In this document: positions 1 to 8,667 of the stretch, piece after piece
How the letters are laid out: the number at the start of each line of letters is the position of its first letter
How positions within the stretch are numbered: the stretch's first letter is position 1
Assembly: GCF_900116495.1 (NCBI RefSeq)
Contig: NZ_FPAY01000010.1
Location: 124,001-188,000 of the forward strand
Length of the DNA stretch: 64,000 nt
Reading direction: 5' to 3'
Source: Arthrobacter sp. ov118
GTDB lineage: Bacteria; Actinomycetota; Actinomycetes; Actinomycetales; Micrococcaceae
Position numbers and translations under genes: made by a program
Notes under the pieces: generated by a model
What the model was told of the DNA's origin: nothing
What the model saw: the letters and a program-made list of their open reading frames with translations, nothing else
Databases searched by the model: none

Positions 1-1030
1 GGACCTTGTCCGGGATGCCCTTGGGATAGCGGTATTGGAGCCCCTTATCGACTTCCTTCACCAGCCAGGAGGTTTCGTCCTCCCCTTCCGGACAGGGGAA
101 CCGGGGCATGTAGTTGGCGCCCGTGTTGAAGGACACCTCGCAGCGTTCGGCGATCAGCAGGGTGTTGTCGCAGGCCTCCGGGTGGTCGCGGAAGAGCTCC
201 CGCATCTCCTGCGGCGACTTCAGGTAGTACCCGCTGCCGGAGAAGGCGAAGCGCGAGCCTCCGTTGTCGTACGTGGGCTCCAGGAGGGTTGAGCCGGACT
301 GGATGGCCAACAGGGCCTCGTGCGCCTTGGCGTCGTGCTCGTGGGTGTAGTGGAGGTCGTTCGTGGCCACGAGGGGAAGGTTCAGTTCCTTGGCCAGACG
401 CAGGAGGTCTCCGGTGACGCGGCGCTCGATGTCCAGCCCGTGGTCCATGAGTTCGCAGAAGTAGTTCTCGGCGCCGAAGATGTCGCGGAACTCGGCGGCG
501 GCCTCGAGGGCCTCCCGGTACTGGCCAAGCCGCAGCCGGGTCTGGACCTCGCCGGACGGGCAACCGGTGGTGGCGATGAGCCCTTCGGAGTAGGTGTTCA
601 GCAGCTCACGATCCAGCCGCGGCCACTTGCCGAAGACCGAGTCCAAGGAGGCAATCGACGAGGCCCGGAAGAGGTTCCGCATGCCCACGTTGTTGTAGCT
701 GAGCAGGGTCATGTGCGTGTATGAGCCACCGCCGGAGACGTCATCCTTGCGCTGGTGCTCCTCACCCCACCGCACGCGGGTCTTGTCCGTGCGCGCAGTC
801 CCGGGGGCCACATAGGCTTCGACGCCGATGATGGGCCTGATGCCCTTGTCGGTTGCCCGTTTCCAGAAGTCGAAGGCGCCGAACAGGTAGCCGTGGTCCG
901 TCGTGGCGAGGGCCGGCATGCCGAGCCGCTCGGTTTCGTCGAACAGCTCACCGAGCCGGGCGGCGCCGTCCAGCATCGAGTACTCGGTGTGGTTATGGAG
1001 ATGGACAAACGAGTCGTTGCTGGAAGTCAC
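1..1030 (-). CDS. dnaE: DNA polymerase III alpha subunit, N-terminal part (cut by window start)
   Basis: This is the catalytic subunit of the replicative polymerase. Only the first ~343 residues are present; the rest lies before base 1. The N-terminus carries the PHP domain: a 'FVHLHNHTEYSMLDG' stretch near residue 8, a 'TTDHGYLFG' motif near residue 45 and a conserved 'TGCPSGE' further on, all typical of bacterial DnaE. The start is taken as GTG at 1030, because a stop lies just upstream and conserved sequence begins only seven residues later. No Shine-Dalgarno is visible, but a TAGAAT hexamer lies exactly six bases before the GTG, so the message may be leaderless. It lies 60 bp downstream of the pseudouridine synthase gene and points the same way. 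Function is secure; the start is moderately secure. Confidence 0.93.
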   Translation of the reverse strand, partial: MTSSNDSFVHLHNHTEYSMLDGAARLGELFDETERLGMPALATTDHGYLFGAFDFWKRATDKGIRPIIGVEAYVAPGTARTDKTRVRWGEEHQRKDDVSGGGSYTHMTLLSYNNVGMRNLFRASSIASLDSVFGKWPRLDRELLNTYSEGLIATTGCPSGEVQTRLRLGQYREALEAAAEFRDIFGAENYFCELMDHGLDIERRVTGDLLRLAKELNLPLVATNDLHYTHEHDAKAHEALLAIQSGSTLLEPTYDNGGSRFAFSGSGYYLKSPQEMRELFRDHPEACDNTLLIAERCEVSFNTGANYMPRFPCPEGEDETSWLVKEVDKGLQYRYPKGIPDKV

Positions 1031-1036
1031 CGGACT

Positions 1037-1042
1037 ATTCTA
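1037..1042 (-). promoter_or_regulatory. Putative -10 box for a leaderless dnaE transcript
   Basis: TAGAAT on the minus strand, followed by six bases and then the GTG start of dnaE. The spacing puts the likely transcription start at the first base of the GTG. No convincing -35 was identified. Inference from spacing only. Confidence 0.4.
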
Positions 1043-1090
1043 GTGCCGAGCCACGACAGCGGCGTGCAGGCACAGCCCGGCCCCGGGCGC

Positions 1091-2038
1091 TCAGGCCTTT
1101 CCGGACTCCAGGACCTCCAGCGCATACTGCAGGTCCTGTGGATACTCGCTGGTCACGGTGACCCGCTCCCCCGTCCGCGGGTGGTCAAAGGACAGCTCGC
1201 GGGCGTGCAGCCACTGCCGGGTCAGTCCAAGGGTGGCGGCCAGCCGCGGGTCCGCGCCGTAGGTCAGGTCGCCGGCGCAGGGGTGGCGGAGGGCGGAAAA
1301 GTGCACGCGGATCTGGTGGGTGCGTCCCGTTTCCAGGTGCACCTCCACCAGTGAGGCCTTCCCAAAGGCCTCCAGGACCTCGTAGTGGGTGACGGAGTCG
1401 CGACCGTCCTCGATCACGGCGAACCGCCAGTCGTGGCCCGGGTGCCGGCCGATGGGCGCGTCGATGGTGCCCGCCAGCGGATCCGGCAAGCCCTGGACGA
1501 CGGCGTGGTAGACCTTGTCCACGGTGCGGTCCTTGAAGGCCCGCTTGAGTACGGTGTACGCGTTCTCGGTCTTGGCGACCACCATGACGCCGGAGGTCCC
1601 GACGTCGAGCCGGTGGACGATTCCGGCGCGTTCGGGTGCCCCCGACGTCGAAATCCGGTAACCGAGTCCGGCCAGGCCTCCGACCACCGTGGGCCCCACC
1701 CAGCCTGGTGAGGGGTGGGCCGCGACGCCGACCGGTTTGTCGATGACTACGAACTCGTCATCGTCCAGCAGGATGTTAAGGCCGTCCACTACTTCCTCCA
1801 CGATTTCCAGGGGGTCCCGCCGGTCCGGCACCACGACGTCCAGCACGGTGCCGGCCGCCAGCTTGAGCGATTTACCGACCCTCTTGGCGTTGCTGCTGAC
1901 GTTGCCCTCGGCGATCAGGGCTGCCGCCTGGGATCGGGAGATGTCCATAAGTCGGGACAGGCCGGCGTCCACGCGGGCGCCGGCAAGCTCCTCGGGGACG
2001 GTGAATTGCCTGTGCACCCCAGCGGCATTCTCAGGCAT
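1091..2038 (-). CDS. RluA-family 23S rRNA pseudouridine synthase (RluD-like)
   Basis: Converts specific uridines in large-subunit rRNA to pseudouridine. The 315-residue protein has an N-terminal S4-like RNA-binding segment (about residues 15-75) followed by the RluA catalytic domain. The signature HRLDVGTSG lies at residues 142-150 with catalytic Asp145, and an '[11 protein letters not shown]' motif follows. Length fits the RluD/YlyB group. It overlaps the 3' end of lspA by 8 bp, an arrangement (lspA-rluD) common in many bacteria, so the two are probably cotranslated. An AAGG lies directly against the ATG, too close to be an ideal ribosome site, so the exact start is less certain. The target uridines cannot be read from sequence. 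Confidence 0.92.
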   Translation of the reverse strand: MPENAAGVHRQFTVPEELAGARVDAGLSRLMDISRSQAAALIAEGNVSSNAKRVGKSLKLAAGTVLDVVVPDRRDPLEIVEEVVDGLNILLDDDEFVVIDKPVGVAAHPSPGWVGPTVVGGLAGLGYRISTSGAPERAGIVHRLDVGTSGVMVVAKTENAYTVLKRAFKDRTVDKVYHAVVQGLPDPLAGTIDAPIGRHPGHDWRFAVIEDGRDSVTHYEVLEAFGKASLVEVHLETGRTHQIRVHFSALRHPCAGDLTYGADPRLAATLGLTRQWLHARELSFDHPRTGERVTVTSEYPQDLQYALEVLESGKA

Positions 2039-2609
2039 CCTTGGCCACCGTGTCCTTCGTGTGGCGCGAACCGTCCAGGGAGATCCCCCGGAGGGTGAGC
2101 AGGCAGATGATCACCACGGCGGAGACAACGGCAGAATCGGCGATGTTGAAGATCGCGAAGTTCGGCAATTGGATGAAGTCCACCACGTGGCCCATGGCGA
2201 AGGACGGCTCGCGGAAGAGCCGGTCCGTCAGGTTGCCCAGGGCGCCGCCGAGCAGCAGCCCGAGCGCCAGCGCCCACCAGAGGGAGCCCAGCTTGCGCAG
2301 CTGCAGCAGGATCGCGACGGACACGGCCGCCATGATGATGGTGAACACCCAGGTGACGTTCTCGCCGATCGAAAACGCGGCGCCGGAGTTGCGGATGTAG
2401 AACCAGTGCAGCAGCGGCGGCAGCACGGGGATCCGCTCGCCCTCGGTCATGGTGCTCGTGACCCAGAGCTTGGTCAGCTGGTCGAACACGTAGGCGAACA
2501 CGGCGAAGGCAGCGAACAATACATACAGCTTTGCCCGGCGCGGCCGGGCGTGCATGGGCGGGACGTCCGCGGCGGGGTGCGTGGCGTCTGGTGATGGTTC
2601 GTCAGTCAT
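2031..2609 (-). CDS. lspA: Lipoprotein signal peptidase (signal peptidase II)
   Basis: Membrane aspartyl protease that cleaves prolipoprotein signal peptides after diacylglyceryl addition. The protein has 192 residues. Hydrophobic segments lie near residues 27-47, 85-103, 108-126 and 160-178, giving the usual four-helix topology. The family motifs are visible: 'NSGAAFS', then '[11 protein letters not shown]' holding the first catalytic Asp and 'FNIADSAV' holding the second. The N-terminal ~25 residues are a charged cytoplasmic extension. It is followed by the pseudouridine synthase with an 8-bp overlap. A terminator-like hairpin separates it from divIVA upstream, so it may have its own promoter in the 150-bp gap. 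The ribosome site before the ATG is weak. Confidence 0.95.
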   Translation of the reverse strand: MTDEPSPDATHPAADVPPMHARPRRAKLYVLFAAFAVFAYVFDQLTKLWVTSTMTEGERIPVLPPLLHWFYIRNSGAAFSIGENVTWVFTIIMAAVSVAILLQLRKLGSLWWALALGLLLGGALGNLTDRLFREPSFAMGHVVDFIQLPNFAIFNIADSAVVSAVVIICLLTLRGISLDGSRHTKDTVAKDA

Positions 2610-2701
2610 AGGGCTTTCGTTCAGGAGCCAATACGGGGACCGGGGCGTGGTGCCGGCCAGCGCTGCGCACCGAAAACCGGTGGCGGTGCAGGGGAAACGG
2701 A

Positions 2702-2738
2702 AAAGCCGGCGGCCGAGGAGTCCTCAGCCACCGGCTTT
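2702..2738 (-). terminator. Hairpin terminator downstream of divIVA
   Basis: An inverted repeat with arms AAAGCCGGCGGCCGAGGA (2702-2719) and TCCTCAGCCACCGGCTTT (2721-2738), with two mismatches, lies 21 bp past the divIVA stop. The outer A/T-rich ends give a short U run in the minus direction. Confidence 0.65.
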
Positions 2739-2759
2739 CAGAATACTTGGCTTTTTGCC

Positions 2760-3458
2760 CTAGCTGGCTTCGACCTCAGGAGCGGCAACGGAGCCTCGGG
2801 CGTCGAGGTCACGCAGCTGACCTTCGATGTAGGCCTTCAGGCGTGAGCGGTAGTCGCGCTCGAAGCCGCGCAGCTGCTCAACCTTGCGTTCCAGGACGGA
2901 GCGCTGCTGTTCGAGGGCACCGAGGATCTTGCGGGACTTTTCCTGGGCGTCGTTGACGAGGCTGCTGGCCTCGATCTGGGCTTCGGCGATGATCTTGTCC
3001 CGCTGCTGCTCGCCGTCGGCGACGTGCTTGTCGTGCATCTGCTGCGCCATGGCCAGCAGGCCGGCGGCGGATTCGGAGGCCGGGGTGGCGGCGGCGCGGG
3101 CCGGTTCGGCTGCTTGCGCTGCCTTGGCAGCGGCAGCCTGCTCGGCTTCCTTCTTCTTGGCGGCTTCGGCGGCCGCCTTTGCCTTGGCCTCGGCCTCGGC
3201 CTTGGCGGTGTCTTCCTTTTCGGCCTTGACGGGCGCCGGGACCTTTTCCACCACGGGTGCGGCGGCTGCGGAGCTGGCAGGCGTGCCGGCGCCGGATTCC
3301 GCGAGCTTCTTGCGCAGCTCGTCGTTCTCCTGGTTCAGGCGTCGCAGTTCGACGACGATCTCGTCCAGGAAGTCGTCAACCTCGTCCTGGTCGTAGCCTT
3401 CGCGGAACTTGGTCGGCTGAAAGCGCTTGTTGACAACGTCTTCTGGCGTCAAAGCCAT
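2760..3458 (-). CDS. divIVA: DivIVA/Wag31 polar growth and division scaffold
   Basis: Coiled-coil protein that binds curved membrane at poles and septa and organises peptidoglycan synthesis in actinobacteria. The 232-residue protein opens with the conserved DivIVA lipid-binding segment 'MALTPEDVVNKRFQPTKF' and 'YDQDEVDDFLDE', then a first coiled coil to about residue 55. A low-complexity Ala/Lys/Glu/Pro linker follows (about 55-130), then a second coiled coil to the end. This three-part plan matches Wag31. The ATG has a strong GAGGTGA ribosome site five bases upstream. Its place after sepF and the YggT gene is the standard downstream tail of the Gram-positive dcw cluster. The linker is expected to vary between strains. 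Confidence 0.95.
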   Translation of the reverse strand: MALTPEDVVNKRFQPTKFREGYDQDEVDDFLDEIVVELRRLNQENDELRKKLAESGAGTPASSAAAAPVVEKVPAPVKAEKEDTAKAEAEAKAKAAAEAAKKKEAEQAAAAKAAQAAEPARAAATPASESAAGLLAMAQQMHDKHVADGEQQRDKIIAEAQIEASSLVNDAQEKSRKILGALEQQRSVLERKVEQLRGFERDYRSRLKAYIEGQLRDLDARGSVAAPEVEAS

Positions 3459-3626
3459 CTGGTCACCTCGTTGGTCTAGTTAGTCAGTAGGCCTTCCGGC
3501 CGTCAAAACTACGGTACCTAAATATGGTCTGGTTCCTCTAATTCAACACCGCAGTGTCAAACCGGAGTTTCTAGCAGTATCGGCGTCGGCCCAGCTCAGC
3601 CGCCTGCCCTTGGTTGCTGCTGCGTC

Positions 3627-3935
3627 TCAGGCTGCGATCGGCTGGGCGTATACCAGGCCCTTGACGACCCACATGGCCACGCTGACGGCGACGAACAGCA
3701 GCAGGAATCCGATGTCGAGCGACATTCCGCCCAGCCGCAGCGGCGGGATGAGGCGACGGAGCAGCTTCAGGGGCTTGTCCGTGACCGAATACACAGCGTG
3801 CGCGGTAACGAGTGCCATCCCGCGCGGCCGCCAGCTCCGGGCAAACATCTGCACCCAGTCGAAGACCAGGCGGATGATCAGTGCCACGAAAAAAAGCAAC
3901 AGAGCGATATAGACGAGCCCGAAAACAATTCCCAT
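3627..3935 (-). CDS. YggT family membrane protein
   Basis: A 102-residue integral membrane protein with two long hydrophobic stretches, near residues 3-27 and 73-95, flanking a basic central loop. This is the YggT/YlmG fold, found between sepF and divIVA in most Gram-positive genomes. The family's biochemical role is not well defined; chloroplast and cyanobacterial relatives affect nucleoid or division-ring placement. The central 'DKPLKLLRRLIPP' segment matches the conserved family motif. Its position in the sepF-yggT-divIVA order supports a division-associated role here. The ribosome site before the ATG is weak. Confidence 0.88.
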   Translation of the reverse strand: MGIVFGLVYIALLLFFVALIIRLVFDWVQMFARSWRPRGMALVTAHAVYSVTDKPLKLLRRLIPPLRLGGMSLDIGFLLLFVAVSVAMWVVKGLVYAQPIAA

Positions 3936-4015
3936 GAGCTAACTCATATCTCCATGTTCATTCCGGATACCGCAGTGTCCTAAGGAAAGTGTTCCTTCTA
4001 TTTCAACACGGATAA

Positions 4016-4063
4016 TTGCGCGCGGATGCCAGGCGGGTGTCCCCGCCTGGCATCCGTGCGCAA
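4016..4063 (-). terminator. Strong hairpin downstream of sepF
   Basis: A perfect 15-bp stem (4023-4037 with 4042-4056, loop TGTC) is extended outward by a further TTGCGC/GCGCAA pairing across one mismatch. It lies 9 bp beyond the sepF stop. There is no long U run, so it may attenuate or protect 3' ends as much as terminate. Confidence 0.7.
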
Positions 4064-4071
4064 TATCCGGC

Positions 4072-4602
4072 TTAGCTTTGGTTGAAGAAACTCGCCTGCG
4101 TCTCGCTGGCCTTCTTGTCATCGCCAATGACTTCGATGTACGACGGCGAGAGCAGGAAGACCTTGTTGGTCACGCGTTCGATGCTGCCGCGGAGGCCGAA
4201 AACCAGGCCCGCCGAGAAGTCCACGAGGCGCTTGGCGTCAGCTTCGCCCATGTCCGTGACGTTCATGATGACGGGGATGCCGTCGCGGAAACTTTCGCCG
4301 ATGAGTTTGGCGTCGTTGTAGGACCGCGGATGGATGGTGGTGATCTGCCGGAGTCCGGTGGTCTCTTCGCGGCTCGATGCCGCACGCTTGATGGGTGTCA
4401 CAGGTGCGCGATATTCCTCTTCAGCGGGGTGGGGCTCTTCCCGGGGGACCTCGCGGACGGGCGCCGGCGCGCGGCGTTCCTCGCGGTCCTGCTCCATGGA
4501 TTCGTCCTCATCCTTGTGCGGTGTGGGGTGCTCAGACTCGTAGTGTTCGTCGCCGTCGGCGAGCCCAAGATAGATCATTGTCTTGCGCAGCGCGCCAGCC
4601 AT
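4072..4602 (-). CDS. sepF: Cell division protein SepF
   Basis: SepF links FtsZ filaments to the membrane and is the main membrane anchor of the Z ring in actinobacteria that lack FtsA. The 176-residue protein starts with a short amphipathic membrane-binding helix ('[18 protein letters not shown]'), then a charged disordered linker (about 20-80). The C-terminal SepF fold (about 85-165) contains '[18 protein letters not shown]' and '[18 protein letters not shown]', both family hallmarks. A GAGGAG ribosome site six bases before the ATG fixes the start. No ftsA is present in the adjacent cluster, which agrees with SepF doing the anchoring. It lies between the PLP-homeostasis gene and the YggT gene. 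Confidence 0.95.
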   Translation of the reverse strand: MAGALRKTMIYLGLADGDEHYESEHPTPHKDEDESMEQDREERRAPAPVREVPREEPHPAEEEYRAPVTPIKRAASSREETTGLRQITTIHPRSYNDAKLIGESFRDGIPVIMNVTDMGEADAKRLVDFSAGLVFGLRGSIERVTNKVFLLSPSYIEVIGDDKKASETQASFFNQS

Positions 4603-4689
4603 GGTCGACTCCTCATCTTGTCCGTAAGCGGGCCGCTTAATGACTCGACAGCCTTGGAATCCCCGCCATTACCTTCCAATACGTCGAAC

Positions 4690-5487
4690 TTACCGCAGGT
4701 CCGGACGCGGACCGAGAATATCGGAGCCAATGCGCAGGTGTGTCGCCCCGAAGCGTATGGCCTGTTCAAGGTCCTGGCTCATGCCGGCGGAGATTGCCGT
4801 GGCATCGGGAAATTGTGAGCTCAGGTGCCCGGAAATGCCTGCCAGCTTCTCGAAGGCGGCCGCCGGATCCGCCCCGAGCGGGGCGACGGCCATGACGCCC
4901 GCCAGCCGCAGCCCTGCTGCTGCCGCCAGCTGTTCGGCCAGTGCGGGGACATCTGCCGGGGCCGCGCCGCCGCGGTGCGCCGCCGATGCCTCTCCCGCGT
5001 CATCGGCCAGGCTGACCTGGATGAAACAGTCCAGCGGCGGCCGGCCTGTCCGGTCACTTTCGACGGCCATCGCTTTGGCGAGTGCGGCAGCGAGGCCGGG
5101 CCGGTCCACGGAATGCACGGCCCCGGCATATTTGACGACCGATTTGGCCTTGTTGCTTTGGAGCTGGCCGATGAAGTGCCAGCGCAGTCCGAGGTCCGGA
5201 AGCTGCGCTGCCTTGTCCGCAGCCTCCTGGTCCCGGTTTTCCCCGACGTCGGTAACCCCCAGCGATGCGAGCCGCCGGACGTCCTGGGCCGGGTGGAACT
5301 TGGTGACGACGATCAGGCGGGGCGGCGTGCCCTGCCGGCCGGCAGCGGCCAGCGCTGCGTCAATGCGGCGGCGTACTGCCGTGAGGTTCGTCCCCAGCTG
5401 AGCCAGCCGTGGTCCTTCGAGCCCCTCTGGGTCCTCCCCCGGCCTCGCCGGGATGCCTGCGCCCAAGCCCTCAGTCTGCCTGGTCAT
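4690..5487 (-). CDS. YggS/PROSC-type PLP homeostasis protein
   Basis: Pyridoxal-5'-phosphate-binding protein of the YggS/YBL036C family, which buffers free PLP and affects amino-acid metabolism. The 265-residue protein is a single-domain type III-fold barrel. The 'LIVVTKFHP' segment holds the PLP lysine, followed by 'GENRDQEAADKAAQLP' and 'WHFIGQLQSNKAK', and near the C-terminus 'SAGMSQDLEQAIRFGATHLRIG'. These are the family signatures. The open frame runs on upstream, but ATG at 5487 gives a normal length and a 17-bp overlap with pgeF. It belongs to the pgeF-yggS-sepF string common to Gram-positive division clusters. Confidence 0.92.
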   Translation of the reverse strand: MTRQTEGLGAGIPARPGEDPEGLEGPRLAQLGTNLTAVRRRIDAALAAAGRQGTPPRLIVVTKFHPAQDVRRLASLGVTDVGENRDQEAADKAAQLPDLGLRWHFIGQLQSNKAKSVVKYAGAVHSVDRPGLAAALAKAMAVESDRTGRPPLDCFIQVSLADDAGEASAAHRGGAAPADVPALAEQLAAAAGLRLAGVMAVAPLGADPAAAFEKLAGISGHLSSQFPDATAISAGMSQDLEQAIRFGATHLRIGSDILGPRPDLR

Positions 5488-6244
5488 GGCCGTGTGCTCC
5501 CTTCCCGTGCGCCGCGTTCGTCCACACCAGACCGGCGAAGCGGCCCGTGTTCCTGTTGCGGCGGTAGGAGAACAGGGTGTCATCTTCCAGGGTGCAGCCC
5601 CCGGCGTATTCGATGGCGACGTCCGCCGCTTCCAGCTGGCTCCGCACGCCTGCCGGCAGGTCCAGGCCCGGGGTGCCGGTGGACGTGGTGGTCCACGTAG
5701 CCGGGACGGCGGCGGCCACGTCAGAGCGCAATCCGTCGGGAACCTCGTAGCAGCGCCCGCAAATGCTTGGCCCCACCCAGGCGCCGATCCGGCCGGCACC
5801 GAGTTCGCGTAAGCGCGCGACGGCGGCCGGCAATATCCCGGTGGCCACACCGGGCCGTCCGGCGTGCACCACGCCCAGGACCGGGGCCCCGGACGGGCCG
5901 TCGCCGACCAGTACCACCGGCACGCAGTCGGCCACCATAACGGCCAGCGGTTCTGTCAGGGAGACCATGGCATCGGCGGTGGGGGCCGTCTGGACGTCCG
6001 CCGCCGGCACGGTTGCAGCACCTGCGGTGGCGGTGCCTGCGCTGATGGTGGCGACGTCATTGCCGTGGACCTGGTTCATATACCGGAACGAGCGCCCGCC
6101 CAGTCCCGCGGCCTGCTCGAGCTCCGCGCGCCGCCGCCGGACCGCCGCGGGGTCATCGCCCACATGGAGCGCCAGGTTCCCGGCTCCGGCGTCGGTGAAA
6201 GCAACCCAGACGCCGGGCCGGACTTCAGCCCGCCAGGAAAACAA
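5471..6244 (-). CDS. pgeF: Peptidoglycan editing factor / laccase-domain protein (PgeF, YfiH family)
   Basis: The family was first called polyphenol oxidase or laccase. In E. coli the homologue removes wrongly incorporated L-serine from UDP-MurNAc peptides. The 257-residue protein shows the DUF152 signature: 'QVHGNDV' near residue 58, 'VMVADCVPVVL' (metal-binding Cys) near residue 105, 'GVVHAGRPG' (metal-binding His) near 125 and 'GPSICGRCYEVP' near 155. An in-frame stop lies directly before the TTG at 6244, so TTG is taken as the start; no in-frame ATG or GTG lies close by. The ribosome site is weak. It lies between ftsZ and the PLP-homeostasis gene, overlapping the latter. Confidence 0.9.
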   Translation of the reverse strand: MFSWRAEVRPGVWVAFTDAGAGNLALHVGDDPAAVRRRRAELEQAAGLGGRSFRYMNQVHGNDVATISAGTATAGAATVPAADVQTAPTADAMVSLTEPLAVMVADCVPVVLVGDGPSGAPVLGVVHAGRPGVATGILPAAVARLRELGAGRIGAWVGPSICGRCYEVPDGLRSDVAAAVPATWTTTSTGTPGLDLPAGVRSQLEAADVAIEYAGGCTLEDDTLFSYRRNRNTGRFAGLVWTNAAHGKGAHGHDQAD

Positions 6245-6312
6245 TCACAACACCGCCGTCGACGTATCCGAAATTCTTGCGTTCATACGTTCCACCGTAA
6301 CCCGGCGGAAAG

Positions 6313-6346
6313 CAGCATGGCACCGCCGGACGGCGGTGCCATGCTG
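6313..6346 (-). terminator. Hairpin terminator downstream of ftsZ
   Basis: A perfect 15-bp stem (6313-6327 with 6332-6346) with loop GGAC lies 30 bp past the ftsZ stop and is followed on the minus strand by a short T run. It should reduce read-through from the dcw operon into pgeF. Confidence 0.8.
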
Positions 6347-6375
6347 TAGCCGGACGTTTTGCTGAGGAAGTCGGG

Positions 6376-7593
6376 TTACTTGAGGAAGTCCGGGACGTCC
6401 AGGTCGTCGGAGTGGCGGCCGGACAGGTCCGGCTCCACGACGGCCGGCAGGTCGACGTCGAAGCCCGAGTCGGCCGGTACGGCCGAGGGGCGCTGCTGGC
6501 CCCAGCCGCCGTAGCCGGAGGCACCGACGGCCGCGTGCAGGGGCTGGACCTGGGCCGAGGCGGGCGCCTGTGCCGGAGCCGGGGCCGCGGTTGCAGGCCG
6601 CGGCGGCGCGGCCGGCAGGGACTGGTCCATGGACGGAGAAGTGGCCTTGACGTCGTCAAAGCCCGCGGCGATGACCGTGACGCGCGCCTCGTCGCCGAGG
6701 GCGTCATCGATCACGGCGCCGAAGATGATGTTGGCCTCCGGGTGGGCGACTTCCTGGACGAGGCGGGCCGCCTCGTTAATTTCGAAGAGGCCGAGGTCCG
6801 AGCCGCCCTGGATGGACAGCAGGACGCCGTGGGCGCCGTCGATCGATGCTTCCAGCAGCGGGGAGGCGATGGCGAGTTCGGCGGCTTTGACAGCCCGGTC
6901 TTCTCCGCGGGCCGAACCGATGCCCATGAGCGCGGAACCGGCGCCCTGCATGACGGACTTGACGTCGGCGAAGTCGAGGTTGATCAGGCCCGGTGTCGTG
7001 ATGAGGTCGGTGATGCCTTGGACACCGGACAGCAGGACCTGGTCGGCGGAGCGGAACGCGTCCAGAACGGAGACGTTGCGGTCGCTGATGGAAAGCAGGC
7101 GGTCGTTCGGGATCACGATCAGGGTGTCGACTTCGTCCCGGAGGGCGTCGATACCGGCCTCGGCGGAGCCGGCACGCCGGCGGCCTTCGAAGGTGAAGGG
7201 ACGCGTCACGACGCCGATCGTCAGGGCACCGAGGGAGCGGGCAATCCGGGCCACGACAGGCGCGCCGCCGGTGCCGGTCCCGCCGCCTTCGCCGGCCGTG
7301 ACGAAGACCATGTCTGCGCCCCGGATGACCTCTTCGATTTCGTCGGCGTGGTCCTCCGCTGCCTGGCGGCCGACCTCAGGGTTCGCGCCAGCACCGAGCC
7401 CACGGGTCAGCTCACGCCCGACGTCGAGCTTGACGTCGGCATCACTCATCAGCAACGCCTGGGCATCGGTGTTGATGGCGATGAATTCGACGCCGCGAAG
7501 ACCGACCTCGATCATGCGGTTGACTGCGTTCACGCCACCGCCGCCGATGCCGACGACCTTGATGACGGCCAAGTAATTCTGCGGAGCTGCCAC
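6376..7593 (-). CDS. ftsZ: Cell division GTPase FtsZ
   Basis: Tubulin-like GTPase that assembles the Z ring. The 405-residue protein has the nucleotide-binding glycines '[13 protein letters not shown]' (from residue 15), the tubulin signature GGGTGTG at residues 103-109, and the synergy-loop region '[14 protein letters not shown]'. The GTPase core ends near residue 320. A Pro/Ala/Gln-rich linker of ~65 residues follows, then the acidic C-terminal peptide '[10 protein letters not shown]', the SepF-docking tail. It is last in the mraZ-ftsZ run, with a terminator after it. The 183-bp gap upstream contains a TTGACA hexamer and a 19-bp palindrome that look like a separate ftsZ promoter/operator. 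Confidence 0.98.
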   Translation of the reverse strand: MAAPQNYLAVIKVVGIGGGGVNAVNRMIEVGLRGVEFIAINTDAQALLMSDADVKLDVGRELTRGLGAGANPEVGRQAAEDHADEIEEVIRGADMVFVTAGEGGGTGTGGAPVVARIARSLGALTIGVVTRPFTFEGRRRAGSAEAGIDALRDEVDTLIVIPNDRLLSISDRNVSVLDAFRSADQVLLSGVQGITDLITTPGLINLDFADVKSVMQGAGSALMGIGSARGEDRAVKAAELAIASPLLEASIDGAHGVLLSIQGGSDLGLFEINEAARLVQEVAHPEANIIFGAVIDDALGDEARVTVIAAGFDDVKATSPSMDQSLPAAPPRPATAAPAPAQAPASAQVQPLHAAVGASGYGGWGQQRPSAVPADSGFDVDLPAVVEPDLSGRHSDDLDVPDFLK

Positions 7594-7660
7594 GTTACGT
7601 GTCCCTTGTTCGTGTACTGATGCGAAAACTTATCGAGCGGTGCTTGAAGCTTTGAACCTT

Positions 7661-7692
7661 AACCTTCGACTTGAAGGTTATAGTTATGTCAA
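7661..7692 (-). promoter_or_regulatory. Putative ftsZ promoter/operator region (TTGACA plus AACCTTC-N5-GAAGGTT palindrome)
   Basis: On the minus strand a TTGACA (7692-7687) is followed by a perfect palindrome with 7-bp arms (7661-7667 and 7673-7679) around GACTT. A 19-bp dyad of this kind is typical of MerR-family operators. An FtsR-type MerR regulator is encoded at 45785-46507, and FtsR activates ftsZ in Corynebacterium. Assignment to FtsR is inference, and the -10 cannot be placed with confidence. Confidence 0.4.
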
Positions 7693-7776
7693 GTAACTCA
7701 TGTCTGTGACGGTATTTGCTCTGCCGGGGACATTCAATGACCGGCGCCGCGTGTCGCGCGAATACCGGGCAAAAGG

Positions 7777-8667
7777 CTACCGGGTGACAGGGTGCCTGGG
7801 CACGCTGACATCGTAGACCTTCACTGGATTCTTGGGGTCTGCGGGCACCTTCAGAAGGGCCGCGAGGACGCGCGCCTTCAACACCTTCTCCCCCGCGTTG
7901 CCCCAAAGGATCGTCTGCCCGTCCACGAGCTTGAGTTCGACGGCGTCGGCAGACCCGGCAGAAGCGTTGGAGAGCCGCGCCAGCACATCCGCCGGCAGCG
8001 CTCCCAGCACCGCGGTGATGGCTTGGAACAGGTCTTTCGGAAGCGTCCCGCCGCCGCCGTCGATCACCGGGAGCGAGACCGAGGCGGCATCCTTGGTGGT
8101 GCTGAGCTGGACCCCCTCGACATCCACCAGCTGGTACGTCTGACCCTGCTTGACCAGGGCGACCGGGATCCGTTCCGTGACGTCCACGTGCAGGGTGGAG
8201 GGCGGCAGCGCCCGCACCCGAACGTCCTTGATCTGGACCAGCGGCTTCAGGAGGGCGGTGACGTCCGTTTCGCTGACCTGCGGAAGTGGTCTGCCCTTCA
8301 GCGGTGCGAGGGCGGATTGGACCCGATCGGCGCCCAACAGCTTGGTGCCCTGCACGGTGACTGTCCGCAAGGCCAGCACGGGCGAGTAGACGGCGGCCGC
8401 GACGATTGCCGCCATCAGCACGGCAACAACGCCGATGGTGCCGAGCAGGATGCGCCTGCGCCGCTTGCCTTTCGGCTCGGGGAAGGACAGCACCTGGCCG
8501 GAACCGTGCTCTGGCGCCGGCTGCGGGTTGCGGCCCGGACCGCTTCCGGTGTCCCCGGCGTTCTTGGACGCCGAAATGACGTCCGTGCCGGTTCCACCCG
8601 ACGACGGCCGGGAGCCGGTTCCTGCCTTGGATCCGGCCCGGTAGGTCGGGCGCCGGGTGCTAGCCAC
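7777..8667 (-). CDS. ftsQ: Cell division protein FtsQ (POTRA domain)
   Basis: Bitopic divisome protein that bridges early and late division proteins through FtsL and FtsB-like partners. The 296-residue protein has a long basic, low-complexity cytoplasmic N-terminus (1-75), a single membrane helix near residues 77-100 and a POTRA domain ('VLALRTVTVQGTKLLGADRVQSAL') starting near residue 97. A beta-rich FtsQ domain follows ('RALPPSTLHVDVTERIPVAL'). The GTG start lies in the 8-bp overlap with murC and is preceded by GAGG at a suitable distance. Position between murC and ftsZ agrees with the family's usual place. Confidence 0.93.
   Translation of the reverse strand: MASTRRPTYRAGSKAGTGSRPSSGGTGTDVISASKNAGDTGSGPGRNPQPAPEHGSGQVLSFPEPKGKRRRRILLGTIGVVAVLMAAIVAAAVYSPVLALRTVTVQGTKLLGADRVQSALAPLKGRPLPQVSETDVTALLKPLVQIKDVRVRALPPSTLHVDVTERIPVALVKQGQTYQLVDVEGVQLSTTKDAASVSLPVIDGGGGTLPKDLFQAITAVLGALPADVLARLSNASAGSADAVELKLVDGQTILWGNAGEKVLKARVLAALLKVPADPKNPVKVYDVSVPRHPVTR

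Noticed and set aside
5471..5850. A fusion or frameshift joining pgeF and the PLP-homeostasis gene
   Set aside because: The long second frame is open by chance. ATG 5487 gives normal lengths for both with a 17-bp overlap.
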